In this document: one piece after another, positions 53,866 through 61,547 of the stretch
Layout of the letters: every line of letters starts with the position of its first letter
Position numbering within the stretch: position 1 is the stretch's first letter
Source of the DNA: Maritalea mobilis
GTDB taxonomy: Bacteria > Pseudomonadota > Alphaproteobacteria > Rhodobacterales > Rhodobacteraceae
Reading direction: 5' to 3'
DNA: 64,000 nt
NCBI RefSeq assembly: GCF_019800885.1
Contig: NZ_JAHVKE010000002.1
Coordinates: 744,001-808,000, forward strand
Program-made: the position numbers and the translations under genes
Notes under the pieces: generated by a model
Told to the model about the DNA's origin: nothing
Seen by the model: only the letters and a program-made list of their open reading frames with translations
Databases searched by the model: none

Positions 53866-54366
53866 ATGGCCGAGGGCGAGATCGAGTTGCGGGACCTCGG
53901 GATCGGGGATGCGGGCTGGCTGATCCAGCAACATGCCGAGCTCTATCACCGGGAAGAGGGGTTCGACGCCAGTTTCGAGCCGCTGGTCGCCCGCATCCTC
54001 GCCGATTACATCGAAACCCGCGATGCGGACTGCGAGCGGGCGTGGATCGCGTGGCGCGGGGGTCAACGGCTCGGCTCGATCTTTTGCGTCAAAGGGCCCG
54101 AACCGGGGCTCGCGAAACTGCGCCTTTTCCTGATCCGCCCCGAGGCGCGGGGCACCGGCCTTGGCAAGCGGCTGCTGGCCGAATGTATCGCCTATGCCCG
54201 CGACAAGGGCTATGGCACCATAGCCCTCTGGACGCATGAAAGCCATCGGGCGGCCTGCGCGCTCTATGAAAAGGCCGGGTTTACGCTGGTCCGGTCCGAG
54301 CCGGTCCACTCCTTCGGGGTCGATCTGGTGGAACAGGAATGGCGTCTCGATCTGGCGAGAGACTGA
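53866..54366 (+). CDS. GNAT-family N-acetyltransferase
   Basis: 166 residues from ATG 53866 with GGCAAGGGAGGGCCGC upstream. The acetyl-CoA loop is RPEARGTGLGKRLL (R/Q-x-x-G-x-G/A) and the end has HESHRAACALYEKAGFTLV. N-terminal WLIQQHAELYHREEGFDASFEPLVA resembles the GNAT domain found fused after MarR domains in other bacteria, here alone. Substrate unknown. Confidence 0.88.
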   Translation: MAEGEIELRDLGIGDAGWLIQQHAELYHREEGFDASFEPLVARILADYIETRDADCERAWIAWRGGQRLGSIFCVKGPEPGLAKLRLFLIRPEARGTGLGKRLLAECIAYARDKGYGTIALWTHESHRAACALYEKAGFTLVRSEPVHSFGVDLVEQEWRLDLARD

Positions 54367-54391
54367 CTGCGAAAACCTGCCCAAAACCCCC

Positions 54392-54420
54392 TTGCAATGC
54401 TCGCGCGGCACGAGTATTTC
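54392..54420 (+). promoter_or_regulatory. Putative sigma-70 promoter of tRNA-His
   Basis: -35 TTGCAA (54392-54397), 17-base spacer, -10 TATTTC (54415-54420), with the mature 5' end 12 bases farther. The -10 is weak, but spacing and place are right. Confidence 0.5.
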
Positions 54421-54431
54421 GCCACGCAGTG

Positions 54432-54507
54432 CCGGCGTAGCTCAGTTGGTTAGAGCGCCTGATTGTGGATCAGGAGGTCCCCCGTTCGAGCCGGGGCGCT
54501 GGTACCA
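54432..54507 (+). tRNA. tRNA-His (GTG)
   Basis: A 76-base cloverleaf with encoded CCA. Acceptor GCCGGCG pairs with CGCTGGT (including two G-U pairs). D-arm GCTCAGTTGGTTAGAGC, anticodon arm CCTGATTGTGGATCAGG with anticodon GTG, T-arm CCCCGTTCGAGCCGGGG. Discriminator base is A73 (54504) and the base before position 1 is T (54431), so the universal G-1:C73 pair is missing. This is known for alphaproteobacteria and requires a matching histidyl-tRNA synthetase. Confidence 0.96.
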
Positions 54508-54530
54508 TCCCACCGCATAAGCGAGAACAC

Positions 54531-54851
54531 TCAGCCCTCGGGCAGTGCAAGCTCTTGCACTTGCGCGCCGCTTTCGGCGTCGAACACGCGGACCATCCCG
54601 TCATCGCCGATGACGATGACGTGCTGACCTGCCAGCTGGAACCCCGTGACCCCAACACCGTCGGGCAGGTCGAAGTCGCCGGGCGCGACGGTGATCACCG
54701 GCGCGGTTCCCGTATCGTTGAGTCGGATGACAAGCAGCGCCGTGATCGTTATCACGCCTGCGATCATCACCACGGTCAGGATCGTCACGAGCGTTTTCAG
54801 GAAACGCAACTCGCGCGGCAGGCCGGCCTGGTCCTTCGGAGCGTCGTCCAT
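54531..54851 (-). CDS. Small single-helix membrane protein (DUF6476-like)
   Basis: 106 residues from ATG 54851 (ATG 54884 adds 11). MDDAPKDQAGLPRELRFLKT precedes a transmembrane helix VTILTVVMIAGVITITALLVI, then a periplasmic part GDFDLPDGVGVTGFQLAGQH and GDDGMVRVFDAESGAQVQEL, resembling one or two blades of a PQQ-like repeat. Its ATG and the divergent rluD-type ATG overlap in the same CATG. I recall the family as DUF6476 in Rhodobacterales. Function unknown. Confidence 0.75.
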   Translation of the reverse strand: MDDAPKDQAGLPRELRFLKTLVTILTVVMIAGVITITALLVIRLNDTGTAPVITVAPGDFDLPDGVGVTGFQLAGQHVIVIGDDGMVRVFDAESGAQVQELALPEG

Positions 54852-55884
54852 GTCCACTTCTGCCCGCCTTGTCTCGTTTCCCATCGGGCCGGACCCGGCC
54901 CCGCGTCTTGATAAGGCACTGGCCCGCGACGTGCCAGAGGGCGAGAGCCTCAGCCGATCCCGCCTTGCGCGCCTGATCGAGGGCGGGGCGGTGTCGGTGA
55001 ACGGGACCGTCGTCACCGATGCGCGGGCCAAACTGTCTGAGGGTGACCTGATCGAAATCACGGTCGAAGAGGCCGCCGAGGTCGAAACCCGGCCCGAGGC
55101 GATCGCCCTGGACATCCTTCATGAAGATGACGACCTCATCGTCGTCAACAAGCCCGCAGGCATGGTGGTGCATCCCGCGCCGGGGACGCCCGGCGGAACG
55201 CTGGTCAATGCACTGCTGCACCATTTCGGCGGCAACCTGTCGGGGGTGGGGGGCGAAAAACGCCCTGGCATCGTGCACCGGATCGACAAGGATACGAGCG
55301 GCCTGCTGGTCGTGGCGAAATCGGACCGGGCGCATCATGGGCTGGCCGATCAATTCGCGGCCCACAGTGCCGAGCGGGAGTATGTCGCGCTCTGCCACGG
55401 CGTGCCGAACCCGGCGGACCCGCGACTGCGCGGCGTGCGCGGGGTCAGCTTCGAAGAGGGTGGCGTGATGAAGATCACCACGCACCTGGGGCGCCACAAG
55501 ACCGACCGGCAGCGGCAGGCGGTGGTGTTTTCCGGCGGGCGGCACGCGGTCACGCGCGTGCGGGTCGAGGAATGCTTTGCCGGGGTGGTGTCGCGCGTCT
55601 CCTGCCGGTTGGAGACCGGGCGCACCCACCAGATCCGCGTGCACATGGCCCATGTCGGCCATGCGCTGATCGGCGACCCGGTCTATGGCGGGCGGCGGAA
55701 AGTGGCGGAAAAGGTGCTTGGGCGGGAACCGGCAGAGGCCCTGAACGGTTTCAATCGCCAAGCCCTTCACGCGGCAAGCCTTGGCTTCGTGCATCCCGTC
55801 AGCGGCGAGATGATGCGTTTCGATGCGGATTTGCCAGAGGACATGGCAGGCCTTTTGCACCTGCTGCGCGATACGGGCCTGTAA
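54850..55884 (+). CDS. RluD-type 23S rRNA pseudouridine synthase
   Basis: 344 residues from ATG 54850 with TTCGGAGCGTCGTCC before it; a longer upstream frame overlaps the divergent gene and is not homologous. N-terminal S4 domain: RLDKALARDVPEGESLSRSR and GAVSVNGTVV. Catalytic motif HRIDKDTSGLLVVAK with Asp as nucleophile. The C-terminal QIRVHMAHVGHALIGDPVYG is typical for RluC/D. RluD modifies helix 69 in the ribosome. The promoter must lie within the divergent neighbour's coding sequence, or overlap it. Confidence 0.93.
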   Translation: MSTSARLVSFPIGPDPAPRLDKALARDVPEGESLSRSRLARLIEGGAVSVNGTVVTDARAKLSEGDLIEITVEEAAEVETRPEAIALDILHEDDDLIVVNKPAGMVVHPAPGTPGGTLVNALLHHFGGNLSGVGGEKRPGIVHRIDKDTSGLLVVAKSDRAHHGLADQFAAHSAEREYVALCHGVPNPADPRLRGVRGVSFEEGGVMKITTHLGRHKTDRQRQAVVFSGGRHAVTRVRVEECFAGVVSRVSCRLETGRTHQIRVHMAHVGHALIGDPVYGGRRKVAEKVLGREPAEALNGFNRQALHAASLGFVHPVSGEMMRFDADLPEDMAGLLHLLRDTGL

Positions 55885-55977
55885 CCTGTGCGCAATTGCA
55901 CGTGATCGGCTTGTAATCTGTATTGCTGTTCGATTGTGCGCGGCGCATACACGAAGGGATCGCGAAGCCGGGGAGAC

Positions 55978-56005
55978 TTGAAATAAAGTTAATCCGGTTT
56001 ACATA
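55978..56005 (+). promoter_or_regulatory. Putative rpoH promoter
   Basis: TTGAAA (55978-55983), 16-base spacer, TACATA (56000-56005), in an A+T-rich stretch 34 bases before the rpoH ATG. The -35 also reads CTTGAA, like heat-shock promoters, so self-activation is possible. Computed by eye only. Confidence 0.4.
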
Positions 56006-56038
56006 AGTCTCAACACGGTCGAACAGGGGGACCGATAT

Positions 56039-56935
56039 ATGAGCAATTTTGCAAATCTGCCGGCGCCGTCGCCGGAGCAGGGGCTGAACCGCTACCTGCA
56101 GGAAATCCGCAAGTTCCCGATGCTGGAACCGGAAGAAGAATACATGCTGGCCAAGCGGTGGGTCGAGGACCAGGATACCGAGGCGGCGCACAAGATGGTC
56201 ACCAGCCACCTGCGTCTCGCCGCGAAGATCGCCATGGGCTATCGTGGCTATGGCCTGCCGCAGGCCGAGGTGATTTCCGAGGCGAACGTGGGCTTGATGC
56301 AGGCCGTCAAACGCTTCGACCCCGAAAAGGGCTTTCGCCTTGCGACCTACGCGATGTGGTGGATCCGCGCCGCGATCCAGGAATACATCCTGCGGTCCTG
56401 GAGCCTTGTGAAGCTGGGCACCACCAGCGCGCAGAAAAAGCTGTTCTTTAACCTGCGAAAGGCCAAAGCCCGCATCGGTGCGCTGGAAGACGGCGACATG
56501 CGGCCCGAGAACGTGGCCCGTATCGCCAACGATCTTGGCGTGACCGAGGACGAGGTCATCTCGATGAATCGTCGCCTGTCGGGGGGGGATGCCTCGCTGA
56601 ACGCGACCATCGGCACCGAGGATGACAGCTCGACCCAGTGGCAGGACTGGCTGGAGGACGAAAGCGCCAACCAGGCCGAGGATTATGCCGAGAAGGACGA
56701 GTTCAGCCAGCGCATGGCCATGATGGAAGAGGCCATGGAAGTGCTGAACGAGCGCGAACGCGACATCCTCACCCAGCGGCGTTTGCAAGACAGCCCGGTC
56801 ACCCTCGAAGACCTGTCGGGCGTCTACAATGTCAGCCGCGAGCGCATTCGCCAGATCGAGGTGCGCGCGTTCGAAAAGCTCCAAAAGCGGATGCGGGAAC
56901 TGGCGCGCGAACAGGGCATGTTGGCGAGCGCCTGA
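56039..56935 (+). CDS. rpoH: RNA polymerase sigma-32 heat-shock factor RpoH
   Basis: 298 residues. Region 2 reads DLG-like HLRLAAKIAMGYRGYGLPQAE and FRLATYAMWWIRAAIQEYIL; the RpoH-box QKKLFFNLRKAK (near residue 140) separates it from other sigmas. Region 4.2 is [28 protein letters not shown]. It directs heat-shock transcription. A GNRA-loop terminator lies 20 bases after the stop. Many Rhodobacterales have two rpoH genes; only one is in this window. Confidence 0.96.
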   Translation: MSNFANLPAPSPEQGLNRYLQEIRKFPMLEPEEEYMLAKRWVEDQDTEAAHKMVTSHLRLAAKIAMGYRGYGLPQAEVISEANVGLMQAVKRFDPEKGFRLATYAMWWIRAAIQEYILRSWSLVKLGTTSAQKKLFFNLRKAKARIGALEDGDMRPENVARIANDLGVTEDEVISMNRRLSGGDASLNATIGTEDDSSTQWQDWLEDESANQAEDYAEKDEFSQRMAMMEEAMEVLNERERDILTQRRLQDSPVTLEDLSGVYNVSRERIRQIEVRAFEKLQKRMRELAREQGMLASA

Positions 56936-56955
56936 CCCATTCGAGACCAGATGCC

Positions 56956-56986
56956 AAAAGGCGTCGGAGAAATCCGGCGCCTTTTT
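56956..56986 (+). terminator. Rho-independent terminator after rpoH
   Basis: AAAAGGCGTCGGA pairs with TCCGGCGCCTTTT (one G-U pair) around a GAAA tetraloop; five T residues (56982-56986) end it. A classic intrinsic terminator. Confidence 0.87.
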
Positions 56987-57112
56987 GATGTCGGGCTGCT
57001 TGCTTTTGTCGGTGGCGGCGCGAGAGGACGCTCGGCAATCCTGTTTGCGCCCGTGCAGGCCCGCAGGATAGGCTGAGCCGGACAACCAAGCCGATCGGAA
57101 GGGGCAAGACAG

Positions 57113-58078
57113 ATGCGCGATTACCTGCGTTGGGGCGTTCTGGGGGCATCCAACTTCGCCCGCAAGACGATGGCCCCCGCCATCCATGCCGCCGACCGGG
57201 CCGAGCTTGCTGCCGTGGCCACGCGGGACGCTGCCAAAGCGGCGCCGTTTCAAAGCTTTGCCCCCGGTCTTCGGGCCCATGCCAGCTATGACGACCTGCT
57301 GGCCGACCCCGAGATCGACGCGGTCTACATCCCCCTGCCGAACGCGCTGCATGTCGAGTGGAGCGAGAAGGCAGCTCAAGCCGGCAAAGCGGTGCTGTGC
57401 GAAAAGCCCATCGGGATGACGGCGGGCGATATCGACCGCCTGATCGCCCTGCGCGACGAGACAGGCGTGTTCATCGCCGAGGCGTGGATGCCCGCCCATC
57501 ATCCGCAATGGGCCCGCATACGAGAGATCCTCGCCGAGGGCGGGATCGGCAAGCTCCACACCGTTGCAGGGGTCTTCACCTATCCGCTGCCCGCGGGCGC
57601 CGCGAATGTGCGCAACGATGCGGCCCTGGGTGGCGGCGCGCTGCGCGACATCGGCGTCTATCCCATCGGGGCGGCGCGGATCGCGACGGGGCTTGAGCCG
57701 GAGCTGACATGGGCCGATGCCATCATCGAGAAGGGGGTCGATTCGAGCACCTGGGTGCAGGCCCGGCTGGGCGACGCGCGGTTTTCCTTCTACGTCTCGA
57801 TGCGCGCGGGGCTGCGGCAGGAAATGGTGTTTCACGGCAGCGAGGGCAGTCTCGTGGTCGAAGCGCCGTTCAACGCGGGCAGCTATGGTGAGGCCGCGAT
57901 CCGCTGGCGCAGGGCCGGGCTGGATGAGGACCTGATCCGCTATCCCAACGAGCAGCAATATAAAAACCAGGTCGAAGCGGTGGCCGCCAGTGTGCTCGAA
58001 GGTGCCGAATACGCCTGCCCGCTGGAATTATCCCGCGGCACGCAAGCCTTCATCGACAAGGTGTTCGCGTCGCTCTGA
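57113..58078 (+). CDS. Gfo/Idh/MocA-family oxidoreductase
   Basis: 321 residues. The Rossmann start WGVLGASNFARKTMAPAI, then CEKPIGMTAGD with catalytic Lys, and AEAWMPAHHPQW; second domain DIGVYPIGAARI. It resembles D-xylose dehydrogenase and related sugar enzymes that reduce or oxidise a hydroxyl with NAD(P). Substrate not readable. A start at ATG 57113 follows GGAAGGGGCAAGAC. Stands alone after rpoH. Confidence 0.88.
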   Translation: MRDYLRWGVLGASNFARKTMAPAIHAADRAELAAVATRDAAKAAPFQSFAPGLRAHASYDDLLADPEIDAVYIPLPNALHVEWSEKAAQAGKAVLCEKPIGMTAGDIDRLIALRDETGVFIAEAWMPAHHPQWARIREILAEGGIGKLHTVAGVFTYPLPAGAANVRNDAALGGGALRDIGVYPIGAARIATGLEPELTWADAIIEKGVDSSTWVQARLGDARFSFYVSMRAGLRQEMVFHGSEGSLVVEAPFNAGSYGEAAIRWRRAGLDEDLIRYPNEQQYKNQVEAVAASVLEGAEYACPLELSRGTQAFIDKVFASL

Positions 58079-58170
58079 AGCTGCGGGTGGCTTGCCGTTC
58101 GTCAACGGTTGCGGCGCGGACAGAATAGGCCCACCCTGAATACGATGGGCCAGCTTCAAGGACGGGTGCT

Positions 58171-58470
58171 GTGGCGGACGACGACAAGATCGAAGGGCGG
58201 CTTCACGGCGAACAGCCGGATGCCGAGAAAGACAACCTCGGCATGCGGTTGATCTACATGCTGCTGATCGCCTTCATGCTATCGATCTCCCAGACCGTCC
58301 TGACGGTGCTGACGGTCGTGCAATTCATCACCATGCTGGTCAATAACGGCGAAAAGAACGCGCGGTTGGCGGATTTCGGGACCGATCTGGGCATCTGGAT
58401 GGCCAAGGCTGCGCGCTATCAATCGGCGGCGTCCGAGGTGAAGCCTTGGCCGTGGACGGAGCTTGATTGA
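58171..58470 (+). CDS. Small DUF4389-type membrane protein
   Basis: 99 residues from GTG 58171, with TTCAAGGACGG upstream. Acidic N-terminus, then one long or two short helices: MRLIYMLLIAFMLSISQTVLTVLTVVQFITMLV, and NARLADFGTDLGIWMAKAARYQSAASEVKPWPW. The conserved FG...LG.W..K..R.Q..A..KP.PW end matches DUF4389. Function unknown. Confidence 0.82.
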   Translation: MADDDKIEGRLHGEQPDAEKDNLGMRLIYMLLIAFMLSISQTVLTVLTVVQFITMLVNNGEKNARLADFGTDLGIWMAKAARYQSAASEVKPWPWTELD

Positions 58471-58543
58471 CCTGCGCCCCGCCGGGTCGCTTGCAGGCTC
58501 GGGCCGCACGGGCGTAGGCTGATCCGGTCAGGGGGGGGCGGCC

Positions 58544-58813
58544 ATGGCAGGCGGATGGGCGCGTGATGGCGCTGTATCGGAACAGATCGAAGCCTCGATC
58601 GAGGATGAGTTGAAACGCCTCAAGGCGCGCAAGCAGCCGCAAGGCGACAGCGCCACCCATTGCGTCGAGTGCGACGAGGAAATCCCCGAGGCGCGGCGCA
58701 GGGCGATCCCCGGCGTGAAGCTCTGCATCGACTGTGCGAGCCAGCGCGATTCGCGCCCCGAGGCGCGTGGCGGGATCAACCGGCGCGGCTCCAAGGACAG
58801 CCAGTTGAAGTGA
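58544..58813 (+). CDS. DksA/TraR-type C4 zinc-finger protein
   Basis: 89 residues. Cys40-x2-Cys43 and Cys61-x2-Cys64 form the C4 zinc finger in HCVECDEEIPEARRRAIPGVKLCIDC. It is like YbiI, a short DksA/TraR-family protein without the long coiled coil, so ppGpp co-regulator activity is not certain. Start ATG 58544 after a G-run. Confidence 0.85.
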   Translation: MAGGWARDGAVSEQIEASIEDELKRLKARKQPQGDSATHCVECDEEIPEARRRAIPGVKLCIDCASQRDSRPEARGGINRRGSKDSQLK

Positions 58814-59060
58814 ACGCGCCGCTCCGCGTGTCGTTGGCAGTACGGGCAGTTGCGGTGCGGCCGGGCCATGCCACGTTGGCCCTATGGGCGGTTCGGAAAC
58901 GGGTGGGGGTATCGGCACCACAGGGGCATCGCAAACTTGGGTGTGTCTTGGTTGCAACGAAATTGATTGTCGCGAGAAATTATTTTAGCAGCCTTCGACA
59001 AGGGCAGCGAAGAGAAATAAAATCTCCTTTGAAACGAAGTGGAATCCTAGGAGTTCAGCG

Positions 59061-59678
59061 ATGAAAGGTTTTTCCCTTTCCGTGCTCGCGCTTGTTCTTG
59101 CCGCACCGGCTTTTGCCGGCGGTGTTGTCGAACCGGTCGAGCCCCCCGTCATCATTCCGGCTGACCCGGGAACGGATTGGACCGGCGCCTACGGCGGTCT
59201 GCAGTTTGGCACCATTCTTGATGGGTCGCTGTGCTGTGGTCCGCAGGGCGAAGAGCCGGATGTGGACGGGACGCTCTACGGCATCTTCGGCGGCTATCGT
59301 CATGACTTCGGCACCTTCGTGATCGGCGCGGAAGTCGACCTGATGATGGGAGACGGCGAGCTTGACATTGGGGGCATCGGCGAAGACTTCGACATCGATA
59401 GCCTCTTGCGTGTTGGCGTTGAGGCCGGCTTCGATCTTGGCAGCATCTTTGCTTACGGGACCGCCGGCTATGCAAGCATCACGATTGCACCGCCGGGTGG
59501 TGGCGCGGACGATGATGGCACCGGCTATTTCTGGGGCGTCGGCATGGATTTCCTCGCCACGGATAACGTCACCATCGGCGCCGAGTTGCTGCACCACACC
59601 TTCGAGGATATGGGCCCGGCCGATGACGCCGACTTGGACGCGCTGACCCTCGGCCTGAACGTCGCGTACCGGTTCTGA
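59061..59678 (+). CDS. Outer-membrane beta-barrel protein
   Basis: 205 residues. Signal peptide MKGFSLSVLALVLAAPAFA, then a Pro-rich linker VEPVEPPVIIPADPG and an eight-strand type barrel: WTGAYGGLQFG, LYGIFGGYRHDFG, FVIGAEVDLMM, YFWGVGMDFLATDN and the terminal LNVAYRF with C-terminal Phe, the outer-membrane insertion signal. Two adjacent Cys (LCCG) are unusual in a barrel. The 247 bases before it are A+T-rich near the end and hold no gene. A terminator follows. Confidence 0.88.
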   Translation: MKGFSLSVLALVLAAPAFAGGVVEPVEPPVIIPADPGTDWTGAYGGLQFGTILDGSLCCGPQGEEPDVDGTLYGIFGGYRHDFGTFVIGAEVDLMMGDGELDIGGIGEDFDIDSLLRVGVEAGFDLGSIFAYGTAGYASITIAPPGGGADDDGTGYFWGVGMDFLATDNVTIGAELLHHTFEDMGPADDADLDALTLGLNVAYRF

Positions 59679-59702
59679 GCCGACGACAACTGCACCGATC
59701 GA

Positions 59703-59728
59703 AAATGGCCGCCTTTCGGCGGCCATTT
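59703..59728. terminator. Hairpin terminator after the barrel gene
   Basis: Perfect arms AAATGGCCGCC and GGCGGCCATTT around TTTC, followed by CTTGTTT. The same stem sequence recurs after oxyR at 62447. Confidence 0.78.
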
Positions 59729-59816
59729 CTTGTTTCGGGGGCAACGCGGCATCGACCAGGCGAACGGTGAGGCATCGGGTTTGGCCTCATCGACATTCGG
59801 GCCGATGATCCGCGTC

Positions 59817-60689
59817 TCAGCGCGGCTCGAAATAGTTCATAGGCACCTTGAGGTAGGAGCGCCCGTTCCCCTCGGGTTCAGGCAAGCGCCCGCCCCGGAC
59901 ATTCACCTGAAGCGCGGCCAGCATCAGCTTGGGCAGCGGCAGGGTGGCATCGCGGGCATCGCGCACCTCGCGATACTCGGCCTCGGACGGGGCATTGCGC
60001 AGGTGGATGTTCATCGCCTTGTGCTGGCCCACGGTTGCCTCGCATTGCGCCTCGCGGCCCTTGGGGGCGTAGTCATGGCCAATGAACACGCGGGTTTCGT
60101 CGGGCAGGGACAAGATCTTCTGGATCGTCTCGTAAAGGTCCCTGGACGACCCGCCCGGGAAGTCGGCGCGCGAGGTGCCGCTGTCGGGCATCATCAGCGT
60201 GTCATGCACGAAGGCCGCGTCGCCCGCGACATAGGTGACCGAGGCAAGCGTGTGGCCCGGTGAAAAGATCACGCGGACATCGATAGTGCCGACCTTGAAC
60301 GTGTCGCCATCGGCCCAGAGATGATCCCATTGCGAGCCGTCGGTCGGGAAATCCTCGGGCAGGTTGTAGATGACCTGCCACAGTTTCTGAACGCCCACGA
60401 CCTTTTCGCCGATGGCCGTCGGGGCGCCCAGCTGTTCCTTCAGCCAGGGCCCGGCCGAGAAATGGTCGGCATGGGGGTGGGTGTCGAGGATCCATTCGAC
60501 CTTGATGCCCGTGTCGCGGACATAGTCGAGGATCGCTTGCGCGTTCTTCGTGTAGGTGGCGCCGGCGTTGGCGTCGTAATCCAGAACCGGGTCCACGATT
60601 GCGCCCTTCATCGTTTCGGGGTCGTGAAAGACGTATTGCCAGCTTCCGGTCGGTTCGTCCCAGAAGGCTTTGACGATCGGGTTGGTCAT
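59817..60689 (-). CDS. MBL-fold metallo-hydrolase (persulfide dioxygenase/Blh-like)
   Basis: 290 residues from ATG 60689. Metal site THPHADHFSAG with His71, His73, Asp75 and His76, later histidines in FSPGHTLASV and IGHDYAP, and the phosphate-free GTSRADFPGG loop like that of ETHE1-type persulfide dioxygenases and Blh hydrolases. The usual Cys in the GTARCDF loop is an Ala here. It follows the peroxiredoxin gene (104-base gap) on the same strand, which supports a sulfur-redox role, inferred. Confidence 0.85.
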   Translation of the reverse strand: MTNPIVKAFWDEPTGSWQYVFHDPETMKGAIVDPVLDYDANAGATYTKNAQAILDYVRDTGIKVEWILDTHPHADHFSAGPWLKEQLGAPTAIGEKVVGVQKLWQVIYNLPEDFPTDGSQWDHLWADGDTFKVGTIDVRVIFSPGHTLASVTYVAGDAAFVHDTLMMPDSGTSRADFPGGSSRDLYETIQKILSLPDETRVFIGHDYAPKGREAQCEATVGQHKAMNIHLRNAPSEAEYREVRDARDATLPLPKLMLAALQVNVRGGRLPEPEGNGRSYLKVPMNYFEPR

Positions 60690-60737
60690 GGGATGTCCCT
60701 TTCCTTGTCGCGGTCAATCTTTTGCAGGGTCAATGCG

Positions 60738-60778
60738 GAGCGGGCCGAGAAGGTCGGCCCGCTCACGCGGTCGTGAGC
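60738..60778 (-). promoter_or_regulatory. Two overlapping hairpins between the peroxiredoxin and MBL genes
   Basis: Hairpin A: arms GAGCGGGCCGA (60738-60748) and TCGGCCCGCTC (60754-60764). Hairpin B: GCTCACG (60761-60767) and CGTGAGC (60772-60778). They share GCTC, so they are mutually exclusive, like an attenuator or a processing site. No U-tract follows on the minus strand. Confidence 0.4.
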
Positions 60779-60793
60779 TTGCGTGAGGCCGGG

Positions 60794-61438
60794 TCAGAGG
60801 GCGCGGGTCGAGAAATACCAATCGACCGTGTTGTAGCCTTCGCCGGCGCGGGCGGCGGCCTCTTCCGGGGTTTTCGGCGTCGGCACGATCACCTCGTCGC
60901 CCGGCTTCCAGTTTTCGGGCATGGCGCAGGCGTTCGCGTCCGCCGTTTGCAGGGCGACCAGCAGGCGGTGGATCTCATCGACCGAGCGGCCCGCGTTCAT
61001 CGGGTAGTAGACCATGGCGCGCAGAACGCCCTCGGGGTCGATGATGAAGGTCGCGCGGACAGCCGCCGTGTCGGAGGCGCCGGGCTGGATCATGCCATAG
61101 GCCTGCGCCACCGCCATGTTGAGGTCGGCGATGATCGGGAAGCGGATCTCGACGCCGAATTTTTCCTTGATGTTCAGCATCCACGCGATGTGGCTGTAGT
61201 GGCTGTCGATCGACAGGCCCAAAAGCTCGGTGTTCAGCGCGTTGAACTCATCCTGTTTCTTGGCGAAGGCGATGAACTCGGTGGTGCAGACGGGCGTGAA
61301 ATCGGCCGGGTGCGAGAACAGGATCAGCCACTTGCCCCGGTAGTCTTCGAGGGTCTTCTGACCGTGGGTGGTGGGCGCGTCAAAGGCCGGGGCGGTTTCG
61401 TTCAGGCGGGGGCCGGTGGGCTGGATCTGGTCAGTCAT
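60794..61438 (-). CDS. Prx6-type peroxiredoxin
   Basis: 214 residues from ATG 61438. Peroxidatic Cys51 in PADFTPVCTTEF; a second Cys lies in ANACAMPENW near 179. The long C-terminus (IPTPKTPEEAA) is typical of the 1-Cys/Prx6 group that reduces H2O2 and alkyl peroxides. It is divergent from an OxyR-like regulator across 109 bases, an arrangement strongly suggesting peroxide induction. The MBL gene follows. Confidence 0.93.
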   Translation of the reverse strand: MTDQIQPTGPRLNETAPAFDAPTTHGQKTLEDYRGKWLILFSHPADFTPVCTTEFIAFAKKQDEFNALNTELLGLSIDSHYSHIAWMLNIKEKFGVEIRFPIIADLNMAVAQAYGMIQPGASDTAAVRATFIIDPEGVLRAMVYYPMNAGRSVDEIHRLLVALQTADANACAMPENWKPGDEVIVPTPKTPEEAAARAGEGYNTVDWYFSTRAL

Positions 61439-61547
61439 CTCTGTCTCCGATGGGGTTGGTGTGTTTCGATGAGGAAGAGATAAGGGGTGGCGCAACTTTG
61501 GTGAAATCAATTAAAAAGCTTTCAGATATCGAGAAAGGCAATAACTA

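Noticed and set aside
54369-54510. A phage or island attachment site at tRNA-His
   Set aside because: No integrase and no repeat of the tRNA 3' end is visible in the window.
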